64,000 bases of DNA, from the NCBI RefSeq assembly GCF_002729955.1, contig NZ_PBYA01000034.1:1-64000 (forward strand), given 5' to 3'. Positions within the stretch are counted from its first letter, which is position 1, and each line of letters starts with the position of its first letter. Origin of the DNA: Salinisphaera sp. (lineage in GTDB: Bacteria > Pseudomonadota > Gammaproteobacteria > Nevskiales > Salinisphaeraceae). The notes beneath the pieces were generated by a model. It was not told where the DNA came from. It made no database searches and saw nothing but the letters and a program-made list of their open reading frames with translations. Both the position numbers and the translations under genes were made by a program. Below, one piece after another: positions 53,809 through 63,463 of the stretch.

Positions 53809-54986
53809 GCCGGTTCGAGTCGCCGCAGCAGGGGCGCCCGCAGCGGCTTGATCGAGATCGCGACGAGCACGACGGCGGCCGGCAACGACAGCCAGAGCGG
53901 CATCAATGCATGATCGGCGTCGACGCCGGTGACCATGTCGATACCTAAGGCCGCGACCGCCGCATCGGTGGCCAGGCCGAATGCCAGCGCACAGGCGCCC
54001 ATGCAGCCCAGGTAGAAGCCGGCAAAGGCGCTGCCGAACTCCTGTCGCACGGCGCCGATCGTGGCCAGGTTGGTGGCCGGGCCGGCCAGCAGAAAGACCA
54101 GCACCGCGCCCGGCGACATGCCGGCGGCGAGCAGGGCGGTGGCAATCGGCGTGGACTGGGTCGCGCAGACATACAGCGGCACGCTGATCGCCAGCATGAT
54201 GAGCATGGCCGGAAAGCCGCTGCCATAGGTGGCCAGGGTTTCTGGCGGTACCACCGTCAACGTGATGCCGGCCACCACCAGCCCGGCCAGCAGCCAGAGT
54301 CCGAATTCGTCGAGGATGCGGGTGATCGCATAGTGCATCCCCTCGGCCAGGCGGGCGCGTTTGCCTGCCGGGGTATCGCGTGAGCCGCAGCAGTCCGCAC
54401 TCGTCGCGGTGTTCGACGGTTGGGCCGCCGCCGCGCCAGCCGAGCGATGCCGAGCCGGTTCGGCGCCCGCACAGCAATTGTCCGCGCTCGCCGCGGGGGG
54501 CGATGCACAGCAGTTCGGCTCGTTGCTGACGCGGGAACAACAGCCGCCGGTAGTCGCTGCGGCGCTGGGCTTTGCGATCGGCATCAGGTGCGAGGCCAGG
54601 CCGGTAATGATTGCGCTGGCGATCGCCGCAACGGGTCGTACGACGGTGAAAAACGGGCCGAGCAGGGCATAGGAGGCGCCGACCGAATCGGCGCCGGTTT
54701 CCGGGGTGGCGATCAGAAACGAGGTGGTCGACGCCCGCGACGCGCCGCTGCGATGCAGGCCGACCGCCACCGGAATCACGCTGCAGGAACAAAGCGGTAG
54801 CGGCGCGCCGATGAGCGCGGCCTTGATCGTGGGCCAGGCACCGTGCCCGCCCAGCCAGCCCGCGATACGCGGCTGCGGTACGAAGGCGCGGATACCGGCG
54901 GCGATCACCAGTCCGAGCAACAGCCAGGGCGCTGCCTTGAGGAACAGCAGTCCGGTGTTGACGACAATATCGACAGCGATGGACAT
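53805..54986 (-). CDS. SO_0444-type Cu/Zn efflux permease with Cys-rich loop
   Basis: 393 residues. Two four-helix halves with the paired motifs GAPLPLCSCSVIPVAVGL and VPLYVCATQSTPIATALLAAG (DUF318/ArsP-like permease). A cytoplasmic loop at about residues 145-210 carries four CC pairs (GGCCSR, NCCAS, NCCAG, DCCGS) and could bind thiophilic metal. These features fit the SO_0444 family of Cu/Zn exporters. Translationally coupled to the DUF6607-like gene and divergent from a copper-type TonB receptor. Confidence 0.8.
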   Translation of the reverse strand: MSIAVDIVVNTGLLFLKAAPWLLLGLVIAAGIRAFVPQPRIAGWLGGHGAWPTIKAALIGAPLPLCSCSVIPVAVGLHRSGASRASTTSFLIATPETGADSVGASYALLGPFFTVVRPVAAIASAIITGLASHLMPIAKPSAAATTGGCCSRVSNEPNCCASPPAASADNCCAGAEPARHRSAGAAAAQPSNTATSADCCGSRDTPAGKRARLAEGMHYAITRILDEFGLWLLAGLVVAGITLTVVPPETLATYGSGFPAMLIMLAISVPLYVCATQSTPIATALLAAGMSPGAVLVFLLAGPATNLATIGAVRQEFGSAFAGFYLGCMGACALAFGLATDAAVAALGIDMVTGVDADHALMPLWLSLPAAVVLVAISIKPLRAPLLRRLEPA

Positions 54987-55070
54987 GAAAAAAAGCGTCT
55001 TGAGCGTATCGCTGACAGCATACCAGCGGGGGTCGGGTCTGCCGCGGCAACGCCTGCAGGTGAGCGTATA

Positions 55071-55150
55071 CCACTTTCAAGCCGGCGCTGCGACGATTTG
55101 CCGCATGGGCGCAAGTGGCCGTGCCCGCTATGGTTTCGCCACTTTCAAGC
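55071..55150. repeat. 12-bp direct repeats in the divergent permease/receptor promoter region
   Basis: CCACTTTCAAGC occurs at 55071-55082 and again at 55139-55150, 68 bases apart, the second only 13 bases before the TonB receptor ATG. They could be regulator sites or a duplication scar. No clear promoter boxes were found in this 177-bp gap. Confidence 0.45.
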
Positions 55151-55163
55151 GTTTGGGGAAAGC

Positions 55164-57275
55164 ATGTCGCGTATTGTTTTTGGCGTGTTGGCAACGGGTT
55201 GCGTCTGGGCAACGACAGGTTGGGCGCAGTCGCCGAGCGCGCTTGAACCGATCGATATCCAGGGTGAGGCCCCCGCTGCCGAGCGGCAGACGCGCACACC
55301 GGCGCCGGGGGCGGCGGATACGGCAGCGGCACTGCGCGACGTGCCCAACGGCGCACTGCTCGACAACGGCGGTATCTCCGGTCAGACGCAGTATCGTGGC
55401 AGTGCGGGCTATCGCAACGCGGTCCGTATCGACGGCATGGGCGTGACAAGCGGCGGGCCGAACTGGATGGATCCGCCGCTGCACTATGCGCCGGCCGCGC
55501 TCGTGGACGACGTAACGGTCACACGTGGCCTGTCGTCGGTTGCCGACAGCGTGGACCAGATCGGCGCGGTGATCGATGCGAAAACCGACCGGGGGCAGTA
55601 CGGCGATAACGACCAATTCGAACTGGGCGGGCGCCTGTCCTCGACCGTGCGCAGCGTGAATAACAGCCACAGCGTGGGCGGGCGCGCACAGCTGGCCAAC
55701 GAGCACAACAAGATCGGGCTGTCCGCGGTCACCGACCAGGCCAGCGATAAGAAAACACCGCTGGGGCGTATTCGAGCCTCCAGCTACGACCGGCGCCAGT
55801 ACGGCCTGGATTTCGGCAAACGCTGGTCTGCCGGCGAAACCACCGGGTTCGTACGCCATCAGGATACGGGGCGCACCGGCACGCCGGCCCTGCCGCTGGA
55901 TATCGAGTTCTTCGATACCACGCTCGCCCAGCTCGGGCGCAAGACCACGCTGGGCGATACGACGGTCGATGCACGTATCTCGTTCAATGACGTCGACCAC
56001 CAGATGCGCAACGACACCCTGCGCGAAGCGCCGGATTTCAGTCCGCTCAACGGCGGCGCGCCCGATCGACGTCTTATCGACGCCAGCAGTCGTGGTTATA
56101 CGGCCGAGCTTGATCTCGGCCATCCCGCCTTCGGCGGCACGCTCTCCGGCGGGCTCGATTTGCGCTATGCCGAGCACGATGCCCGCGTGCGCGATCCGGA
56201 CAACGCGATGTTCTTCGTCGACGCCTTCGACGATATCCGCCGCGAAACCTATAGCCTGTACGGGCAATGGGCCGGGCCCCTGGCCGAGCTCTGGACGGGC
56301 GAGGCGGGCCTGCGCTACACGCGGGTGGTCACCGATGCCGGCGACGGCGGCGTGGCCCCCGGTCTGCCGCAGCCGGCCCGGAACGTGGCTACCGATTTCG
56401 CGGCCGCCGACAAGCGTCGAAGCGACGACAATATCGATCTCGTCGCCAAGCTCACCCGTACGCTCACCGACGAGTGGTCGGTGTATGCCGGGCTGGCGCG
56501 CAAGACGCGTTCTCCGCACTACGTCGAGCGCTATGCCTATATCCCGCTGGAAGCCACCGCGGGGCTCGCCGACGGCAACAACCATATCGGCGATATCGAT
56601 CTCGACCCCGAGGTGGCCTACGAGATCAATCTGGGCACCGACTTCGAAGGCCAGCGCCTGAGCTTTTCGCCGCAGCTGTTCTACCGGCGCGTGAACGACT
56701 ACATCACCGGCGTGGCGGTCGACGATACGCCGGGCACGATCGATTCCGATGTCGAGCGGGTGAGCAACGTCAACGGCGACCCCACGCCGCTGCGCTATGC
56801 CAATGTCGATGCCGAACTCTACGGCGCGGATATCGCCGCGGCCTACGCCATCAACGACGCCTGGCGGCTGGATGCCGGGGCAGGCTATACCCGCGGCAAG
56901 CGTCGGGATACCGATGACGATCTCTATCGTATCGCCCCGGCCAATCTGCGTGCGGGCGTGACCTGGCAGGACGCCGACTGGCGTGTATCGCTCACCCAGC
57001 GCTATATCTTCGAGCAGAACCATGTTTCGCGTACGCACGCCGATGCACGGCTGGGCGAGCCCGAAACGGCCGGCTATGCGCTGACCGATATCGCGGCGAG
57101 CTACCGGGTGAGCCCGAGCGTGACCGTGACCGCCGGCCTCGACAACCTCTTCGACAAGGGGTATCGCGACTTCCTGGCCGGCTATAACCGGGCGACGGGC
57201 AGCGATATCGACGTCGGCCAGCGCCTGCCCGGCGCGGGCCGCAACGCCTATGTGAGCCTCACCGCGGATTTCTGA
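55164..57275 (+). CDS. TonB-dependent receptor, copper-receptor type
   Basis: 703 residues. Signal peptide to WAQ (about residue 22), a TonB-box-like EPIDIQG, a plug domain (LLDNGGISGQTQYRG, NWMDPPLHYAPAALVDDVTV, resembling the OprC/NosA plug) and a 22-strand barrel ending in F (YVSLTADF). GGGGAA lies 5 bases before ATG 55164. The neighbouring Cu/Zn permease supports a metal or metallophore ligand; the exact substrate is not shown by sequence. Followed by a terminator. Confidence 0.82.
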   Translation: MSRIVFGVLATGCVWATTGWAQSPSALEPIDIQGEAPAAERQTRTPAPGAADTAAALRDVPNGALLDNGGISGQTQYRGSAGYRNAVRIDGMGVTSGGPNWMDPPLHYAPAALVDDVTVTRGLSSVADSVDQIGAVIDAKTDRGQYGDNDQFELGGRLSSTVRSVNNSHSVGGRAQLANEHNKIGLSAVTDQASDKKTPLGRIRASSYDRRQYGLDFGKRWSAGETTGFVRHQDTGRTGTPALPLDIEFFDTTLAQLGRKTTLGDTTVDARISFNDVDHQMRNDTLREAPDFSPLNGGAPDRRLIDASSRGYTAELDLGHPAFGGTLSGGLDLRYAEHDARVRDPDNAMFFVDAFDDIRRETYSLYGQWAGPLAELWTGEAGLRYTRVVTDAGDGGVAPGLPQPARNVATDFAAADKRRSDDNIDLVAKLTRTLTDEWSVYAGLARKTRSPHYVERYAYIPLEATAGLADGNNHIGDIDLDPEVAYEINLGTDFEGQRLSFSPQLFYRRVNDYITGVAVDDTPGTIDSDVERVSNVNGDPTPLRYANVDAELYGADIAAAYAINDAWRLDAGAGYTRGKRRDTDDDLYRIAPANLRAGVTWQDADWRVSLTQRYIFEQNHVSRTHADARLGEPETAGYALTDIAASYRVSPSVTVTAGLDNLFDKGYRDFLAGYNRATGSDIDVGQRLPGAGRNAYVSLTADF

Positions 57276-57306
57276 TCCGCAGCCGGCGACTTTGACGCCG
57301 ACGATC

Positions 57307-57347
57307 GCCCCGCGCTGGCTGTAGGCCAGCGGGGGCTGTCTTTGTTT
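57307..57347 (+). terminator. Terminator after the TonB receptor
   Basis: GCCCC-G-CGCTGGC (57307-57319) pairs with GCCAGCG-GGGGC (57325-57336), one bulged G and loop TGTAG. It is followed by TGTCTTTGTTT on the plus strand. Confidence 0.8.
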
Positions 57348-59089
57348 CAGGCGTCGTCGGCGGGGAGCGCGACCCGTCGGTCGTCGCGGTAGTGCTGCTC
57401 GTAAAGTATCGAGCCATCGTCGTCGTAGCGCGCGCTGCGTCCGTCGCGGGCGCCGTGGCTGTAGGTCGTCAGCTCGACCATGCGGCCGTTGTCCGCGAAC
57501 TGGTACCAGCGGCCATCGCGCCGGCCCTGATCGTCGAACTGTCCGGATGCCAGGACATAGCCGGCTTCGTCCTTGGCGACCCAGCGGCCGACCTGAACGC
57601 CGTCGCGATAACGCCCCTGCCAGAGCTGCTCGTTCGTGCGGGTGCGCCACGGGCCATCGCGCTTACCGTTTTCGTAGCGACCCTGTGCCGCCAGCCGGTG
57701 ATCGTAGGCACGATATTCGACGTATTCGCCCACCTGAACGCCGTGTCGATAGTGTGCGCGCGAGACCAGCTCGCCTTTGTCGTCGGTATGCGTCAGCGTA
57801 CCGTGGAGTTCGCCGTGATCGTCGTAGTGGCTTTCGGTACGCAGGCCGCTGTAGTCGTATGACACGGCATCGCCCACCTGGGTGCCATGGCGAAAACGCG
57901 AATGCTCGTACAGCTCGAAGTCGCGGTAGCTGGCCTGCTCGCCGTGGCGTTTGCCGTTGTCGTCATAGCGTTCGATCGTGTAGCGCCCGCCGTCGGACCC
58001 GCTGGCCTTGTATTGCTTGCCGACCGGGTGGCCGTTGCGTTCGACTGTGTGCCGACGAACCAGGCCGTTGCTGGAGAAAGACAGATTCTCGCGATAGCCG
58101 GTGTCGGGGTTCTCGATACGTTTGGAGGTTACATAGCCGTTTTTGTCGTGCCAGCGCGTGATCTTGAGCGTTTCACCATCGCGCTCGACATGGTGCATGA
58201 ACACGCTGGGCTTGCCGCCGTTGTAGCTCTTCGAGGCGATGAGTTCGCCGCTGCCGTCGTCGGCATAGGTGCGCGAACGCGAGGGTCGGCCTTTCTGGTC
58301 GTACCATCGATTCTCGCCAACGTATTTTCCGTTGCGATAATGTTCGACGCTCCTGAGCTGGCCGTTATCGAACCAGTTGCGTTGTTCGCCGTGTCGCTTG
58401 CCGTCGGCGTAGCGCCATAGCCGGACAAGCCGGCCCTTTTCGTTCCAGTGACGCTGCTCGCCGTCGAGTTTGTCATTACGATAGTGGCTGCGCCGCGTCA
58501 GGTGTTCGCCGTCGTTGCCATAGCTTTCGGCCCAGCCGTTGCGTTCGTCGTTTTCGTACTGTTCGAGACGGTAGAGCGTACCCGCCGAGTAGGTTTGCTT
58601 GATGCCTTCGATCCTGCCGTCGACATAGGGCGTACGACAGCGAAGCAGACCGGTAACACGGTTGTAGCAGCGCACCTCGCCGTCCACCACGCCATGTTTG
58701 ACCGGTTTTTCGAACCCCAGTTTGCCGTCGTCGGTGAAACCGACCACCAGACCGTTGAAGCGGCCCTCGGCGTCGTGGATCCCGACCTGTTGCAGCGCGC
58801 CGCTTTCCGGGTCGTGGCTTTCGTAATAGCCGACCCAGTAGCTGTCGTCGGCGTTTATGTCGGGGTCGGACAGATAGCTGCGATAGCGCAGCCGATCGCT
58901 GTCGATCGTGTGGACATCGGTCAGCCAGCCAGGGCCGTCGCGCTCGTCGGCGACGGTGGCCTTGTAGACGGCCTGTGCTTTGGCTACGGGGTCGAAATCT
59001 TCATCGAGCCAGAACACGCCCTGGGCGAATGCTGCGCTATGCGCACAGGCCAGACTGAGTGCGATTGCGCTATGCCGGATCCACTTCAT
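57347..59089 (-). CDS. Secreted MORN-repeat (YwqK-like) protein
   Basis: 580 residues. Signal peptide MKWIRHSAIALSLACAHSAAFA, a unique region to about residue 130, then some 15-18 MORN_2-type repeats (YADGKRHGEQRNWFDNGQ, YRNGKYVGENRWYDQKG, YENGKRDGPWRT). Such proteins are often labelled toxin-antitoxin YwqK antitoxins, but a signal peptide and this length argue against a cytoplasmic antitoxin. Its ATG overlaps the stop of the upstream paralogue gene, so the two are made together. Function unknown. Confidence 0.8.
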   Translation of the reverse strand: MKWIRHSAIALSLACAHSAAFAQGVFWLDEDFDPVAKAQAVYKATVADERDGPGWLTDVHTIDSDRLRYRSYLSDPDINADDSYWVGYYESHDPESGALQQVGIHDAEGRFNGLVVGFTDDGKLGFEKPVKHGVVDGEVRCYNRVTGLLRCRTPYVDGRIEGIKQTYSAGTLYRLEQYENDERNGWAESYGNDGEHLTRRSHYRNDKLDGEQRHWNEKGRLVRLWRYADGKRHGEQRNWFDNGQLRSVEHYRNGKYVGENRWYDQKGRPSRSRTYADDGSGELIASKSYNGGKPSVFMHHVERDGETLKITRWHDKNGYVTSKRIENPDTGYRENLSFSSNGLVRRHTVERNGHPVGKQYKASGSDGGRYTIERYDDNGKRHGEQASYRDFELYEHSRFRHGTQVGDAVSYDYSGLRTESHYDDHGELHGTLTHTDDKGELVSRAHYRHGVQVGEYVEYRAYDHRLAAQGRYENGKRDGPWRTRTNEQLWQGRYRDGVQVGRWVAKDEAGYVLASGQFDDQGRRDGRWYQFADNGRMVELTTYSHGARDGRSARYDDDGSILYEQHYRDDRRVALPADDA

Positions 59090-61473
59090 GGCAGCGCCTT
59101 GAGCGTGTCATGCCAGCTGTGTGTGCGCGGTTCGCCGTCGAGTTGCATGACCATCACGTGATCCGCCGCGCCCCAGAGCCGGATGACTCCATCGTCGTAC
59201 ATGTAATCGTCCAGTGCGTGCTCGCTGGCTTCTGTCTGCCAGTCGTCCAGGCGTTGATCCGGTGCGGCGTCCTTGCGCATCGGACGTAACGCATGGCCGT
59301 CGGCGTCGTAAAACCGAATGCTGTCGAAAAAGGCCGCTGCGGAACGCTGCGGATCTGGCGTACGGCCGGTTACGGCTTTCAGGTCGATCAGCCAGGGCTT
59401 GTCGGAGTCGATCGCGATGCGCTGCCAGCGCGGCGTACCGGGGCAGGCGAGGGTGGTTTGCACTTCGATGCCGTAGAAATAGGTCCGCACGCCGTCGTCG
59501 GTTGCCAGCTCCCAGGTTTGCTCGCCCGGCGCGTCTTCGTCGTCTGCGCGCCTGCCGTAACGATTGGCGCTGGGCCGGGGTTGCCAGAGCAGCGCATGGC
59601 CGGCCAGCGCGGGGGCGTCGGCGGTCAGTTCGCAGGCGCCGGCCAAACCTTCGGGCAGTACCAGGCGCAGGCGGTTCTTGTCGGCATCCTCGGTGTGGAC
59701 GTCGTCAAATGCGACCGGGCCTTCGGCCGGCGTGGCCTGCTCGTCTGGCCGGCTTAACGTCTTCTTCTCGGGCGGCGCCAGATCGCGGTTGCTATAGCGC
59801 GCGGCGAAATCCCGGAATGACACGCGATAGGCGCGGCTTTCGGTGCTGGTCTTTGCATGGCGCAGCGCAAGCTCGGCGGGCGTGTGGTCGGATTGCACCT
59901 TGAAGTGCTGTATCCAGGTCAGCGGCTGATCGACACGCGCCAGTGCGATTTCTTCGGTGGTGCTGAGCCAGCTGTCATGGGCTGTGCCCAGCGTTCGTGC
60001 ACTCAGACCGGGCTGGGGCGTGGTCGAATCGGGCCAGTAATACGCGGTGCCCGAGGTATACAGATCCACCCACCAGCTGTCGTCTTCATTGGCGACCGGC
60101 TTTGCGGTCACCTTGACGCGGTCTTCGCCCACTTGCGTGGGTTGTTCGCCGAGCTTGAGCGTTGTCTTCTCTCCCGCGTCGGTCGGCGTGTATTCGAACT
60201 GCGCCTCGACGCGGGCCACGCGATCGAGCGCGGGCGTGTTCCAGCCCAGGCTGCGGAGTTTGAATATCTGCAGGGCACCGGGGTTGTCCGGCCGGCTGTC
60301 GTAGTCGAGTGTGTCGAATACCAGCGGGATATTCAGCGGTTGATCCTGGTCGTCGTAGAGCGTTATATCGGTCAGCTCGAGCGAGCCGAAGGGTATTTCG
60401 TCAAAGGCGTCGACTTCAAAAGCCAGCCCCAGCTGGTGGCCGTCGGCCATGAACACCGGGTTGCGCGCGTCGAGATCGAGCTCGGTGGGCGCGGTGGGCG
60501 ACTCATCCTGGGCCTGTGCCTGGGTTTGCGGTATGGGGTACTCGCGGTCGTCGTCGAACGACGGGCCGGTGATCAGGTTCGACAGGCCATCGGCATACAA
60601 GCCCGTGGCCAGGTCCTCGCGGTGCACGGCATAGGCCAGACTGCGAACGGCGGCCGAGTGGTCGCCGACGCGTATATTCATATGCGAAACGGCGGCCATC
60701 GACTCAAGCCAGCCGGTGGCGCGATCCAGGCGTACGCGTGCTTCAAGACGTACGTCGGAGATACGTGCGTCCAGGGCCAGGCCGGCCAGTTGCCGGCTAA
60801 TCGGGTTGTCGTTGTCGAGGGTGTCGGCACGGCCGGTGATTTGCAGCAAGACCGAGTCGTCGGTTACCCGCGTGACCTTAACGGCAACGTCGTGCATGCC
60901 GCGATAGGCATCCAGACGAACTTCGGCGCCTTCGCGTGCCGGCAGCGATGCGGCGATCGTCGGATCGACGATCTGGGTCTGAAAGGCATCGCCGGTGAGC
61001 CCGGGAGCCTCGATCTCGAGTGCGTCGATCTTGTCCTGATCGACCAGGGCGATATCGCTCTTGCCGTCGGCATCGATGGTGAGATCGAAGCCGTCGCGCA
61101 GCATATCGGCGACCTCGCCGGCGTTGCCGTCCTCGGCCTCGCTACTGGAGAACAGCGTTTGATAACCGCGTTTGATCTCGAGCAGTTCCGGGGTCACGCG
61201 CAGCCGTGTGCTTTCGCCGACATGATCCACGCGATAGCGCAGCACGCCCGTACTGCTTGTTTCATTGGCGCGCGATGCATCCTCGGGGATGATTTCCACC
61301 CGGCTGGCCACCGCATAATCGCGCACCTCGCCTTCGGTGGGCGTAAAGCGCACGGCACCGCCCGGCGAATACAGCGTATAGGCGGCAAGAGCGAAGCCGC
61401 CGATGATGACGAGTAAAGCGATCCAAAGAGCTTTTCGATTCAAAACAGACCTACGAGAAAGGGTCGCGTGCAT
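59086..61473 (-). CDS. Membrane-anchored member of an unrecognised tandem paralogue family
   Basis: About 795 residues from ATG 61473 (TTG 61443, with TAGGT upstream, or GTG 61545 are alternatives). One N-terminal anchor (KALWIALLVIIGGFALAAYTL) and then an all-beta-looking extracytoplasmic region. It shares landmarks with the next gene: EGEVRDYAVASRVEI, LRYRVDHVGESTRLRV, LFSSSEAED, MLRDGFDLTIDADGKSDI, VRLDRATGWLESMAAVS, LGWNTPALDRVARVEAQFEY. After about residue 590 it has an extra C-terminal domain with two Cys and YGIEVQTTLACPGTPRW. No named domain recognised. Confidence 0.7.
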   Translation of the reverse strand: MHATLSRRSVLNRKALWIALLVIIGGFALAAYTLYSPGGAVRFTPTEGEVRDYAVASRVEIIPEDASRANETSSTGVLRYRVDHVGESTRLRVTPELLEIKRGYQTLFSSSEAEDGNAGEVADMLRDGFDLTIDADGKSDIALVDQDKIDALEIEAPGLTGDAFQTQIVDPTIAASLPAREGAEVRLDAYRGMHDVAVKVTRVTDDSVLLQITGRADTLDNDNPISRQLAGLALDARISDVRLEARVRLDRATGWLESMAAVSHMNIRVGDHSAAVRSLAYAVHREDLATGLYADGLSNLITGPSFDDDREYPIPQTQAQAQDESPTAPTELDLDARNPVFMADGHQLGLAFEVDAFDEIPFGSLELTDITLYDDQDQPLNIPLVFDTLDYDSRPDNPGALQIFKLRSLGWNTPALDRVARVEAQFEYTPTDAGEKTTLKLGEQPTQVGEDRVKVTAKPVANEDDSWWVDLYTSGTAYYWPDSTTPQPGLSARTLGTAHDSWLSTTEEIALARVDQPLTWIQHFKVQSDHTPAELALRHAKTSTESRAYRVSFRDFAARYSNRDLAPPEKKTLSRPDEQATPAEGPVAFDDVHTEDADKNRLRLVLPEGLAGACELTADAPALAGHALLWQPRPSANRYGRRADDEDAPGEQTWELATDDGVRTYFYGIEVQTTLACPGTPRWQRIAIDSDKPWLIDLKAVTGRTPDPQRSAAAFFDSIRFYDADGHALRPMRKDAAPDQRLDDWQTEASEHALDDYMYDDGVIRLWGAADHVMVMQLDGEPRTHSWHDTLKALP

Positions 61474-61747
61474 GGAGCCGGCAAGGCTTGCTGGATGAGG
61501 CGACATGGGTTTTGAGAGCGGAGGATGAAAACGGGTGTACAGCACTCGACTTTCGTGTGCGCGTTGACGTGCCCCGATTTTTGCCGACAGCGGGTTGCTG
61601 CGCTGCAGGAGCGGCGATGCGGCTGAGTTGTCGACAGCTTCGCGACGAGCGCGGATTCGCCGCGGCCATTCGACCCACCCGCCCGCCTGTCATGCGCGCA
61701 GGCCGCTATCGGGCCGGTTGATGGCAGGCTGTAGCCGGTCACGGTCG

Positions 61748-63379
61748 CTAGGGCGCCGCGTTCTGTCGGGTGAATGTCAGCTTTTGCCGGCTCGTGCCGG
61801 GCGTCGGCCGCAAGAGAACGAGCGCGAATGAGTCGACGTCGCCCTTTATCTCGTATTGTTGGCGCCACACATCGGTATTGGAGACACGGTCGAGCAGGCT
61901 CCGGTCGGTGGGGCGCATGCCTTTGTCGGCACGGTCGCTGGAGACCGCCGAATCGCCTTCGAACACAGCGTTGTGGTCGGGTGCGTAGTAGTGGGTATAG
62001 CTTCCGCGCAGCGTTACCAGCCACCCCCCATTGATCGGCACGGCGCGGGCATGTGCAGGACCGTCGTCGAGCTGGCTCGGCGTGTCTTGCAACGGTAATC
62101 GGGCATCGGCCGGGGCATCGATCGCCTGGTAGGTGAACCCTGCTTCTACCTCGGCGATATCATCCAGGTCTGCCTTGTCCCATCCGAGCGGGAGAAGACG
62201 CACGGCCGCGGTGTTTTCTTCGGTGAAATTCGGGCCGATCCATGCCAGCACGAAGTCGTTGTCCAGCGCCTTGCCGTTGGCATCGCGCAGCGTGAGCGTG
62301 TCCAGCGTCAGTTGATCGAGGTTCGGGTTAGCGGCTGTGTGATACCGGATCGTGAGCACCAGGGCGCCATCTTCATCGTCGATATGAAAGTCACCCTCGG
62401 CATCGGCCAGCGGTTGTTGCGATACGTCGAAGCCTTGATCTTCCGGTACGTCTTCTGCGCTGTCCGGTAGATACAGTTCACTGCCGGGCATGGCTGCGAG
62501 CAGGGTATTGGTCTTGAACTGCTTCAGGCTGTCATGGAGCGCGCCCGTCGCCGGCTTATCGACAGCGTGCATGGTCGTGGCGCTGCGCATGCGGGCGGTG
62601 CGATCGCCTTTTTTCAACGTCTGTTCGCTGATGATCGTCATGGCGTCGATCCACCCGCTGTCGCGATCGATACGCACGCGCCCGTGGATATCGGTAAAAC
62701 GTGCGCTGGTGCCATAGGCGGTGCCGTCCATGGCGTGGGCCGTCGCCGAGCTGTCTTTGGCGGGCTTGAAGGTGGCGGTCACGCTGTTGCTGTCGACCTG
62801 GGTAACGGTGAGAAGCAGGGGCGGCAAGTTCTCGAGGCCGTCGATCGTGATCTGTTCGCCCGGGCGAGCCGGCACGGGCTGCGCGAGCGCCGGCGCGAAC
62901 AGCTGTGGCTCGAACTGATCGATGGGCGCCTCGGCCTCGTTCGCGAGCGTTCGCATGGCAATACGGCCGTTGTCTTGCAACCGTGTTTCGCCGCTTTCCC
63001 GGTTCATGGTCAGATCGAAGCCGGCACGCATCAGGTCCGGAATGTCGGTTTTTTCGAACGCCTGCGGCTGTGCGCTCGAGAACAGGACCTCGTCGTTGTT
63101 CTCGGCTTGCATGAAGCGGGGTTCCATATTGATCTGCAGCATGGGCTCGGTCGCGTCGACGCGATAGCGCATCACGCTTTGAAGCGTGAACCAGCGGCTG
63201 GCAGAGGCGGCCGGCTCGTCGTCGGCCTTGAACTGCATGCGCATGCCGACGCGGTAATCGCGATGGTCGCCCTTGGCCGGGTCGAAGGCCACTGCCGGAT
63301 CTGCCGCGAATGCGGCGGCGCCCAGGGTGTTAAGCGCTAAAACAGCGACCAGCGCCGAAATGAGTTTTCTATGCGGCAC
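61748..63379 (-). CDS. Secreted member of the same paralogue family
   Basis: 543 residues from GTG 63379, which has AGGAG 6 bases upstream; an earlier in-frame GTG at 63427 lacks an RBS. Signal peptide LISALVAVLALNTLGAAAFA. The family landmarks follow in the same order as in its neighbour: KGDHRDYRVGMRMQFK, MRYRVDATEPMLQINM, LFSSAQPQ, LMRAGFDLTMNRESGE, VRIDRDSGWIDAMTIIS, LGWDKADLDDIAEVEAGFTY. It lacks the extra C-terminal domain. No named domain recognised. Confidence 0.7.
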   Translation of the reverse strand: MPHRKLISALVAVLALNTLGAAAFAADPAVAFDPAKGDHRDYRVGMRMQFKADDEPAASASRWFTLQSVMRYRVDATEPMLQINMEPRFMQAENNDEVLFSSAQPQAFEKTDIPDLMRAGFDLTMNRESGETRLQDNGRIAMRTLANEAEAPIDQFEPQLFAPALAQPVPARPGEQITIDGLENLPPLLLTVTQVDSNSVTATFKPAKDSSATAHAMDGTAYGTSARFTDIHGRVRIDRDSGWIDAMTIISEQTLKKGDRTARMRSATTMHAVDKPATGALHDSLKQFKTNTLLAAMPGSELYLPDSAEDVPEDQGFDVSQQPLADAEGDFHIDDEDGALVLTIRYHTAANPNLDQLTLDTLTLRDANGKALDNDFVLAWIGPNFTEENTAAVRLLPLGWDKADLDDIAEVEAGFTYQAIDAPADARLPLQDTPSQLDDGPAHARAVPINGGWLVTLRGSYTHYYAPDHNAVFEGDSAVSSDRADKGMRPTDRSLLDRVSNTDVWRQQYEIKGDVDSFALVLLRPTPGTSRQKLTFTRQNAAP

Positions 63380-63463
63380 GCGCAACTCCTGTTGGATAAA
63401 AGCGGCAAGGGCCTGGGAGAGACCCACGATCAGAAAAGGGGCGTCAACAACTCGGCCGTGCTC

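Noticed and set aside
52696-55449. 917-residue minus-strand reading frame
   Set aside because: Only its last 370 residues are protein-like. The first part runs out of frame across the permease and the divergent promoter, so the start was set at 53808.
57347-59089. Toxin-antitoxin antitoxin label for the MORN-repeat protein
   Set aside because: It has a signal peptide and 580 residues, and no toxin-like partner was recognised, so the common automatic label is not supported.
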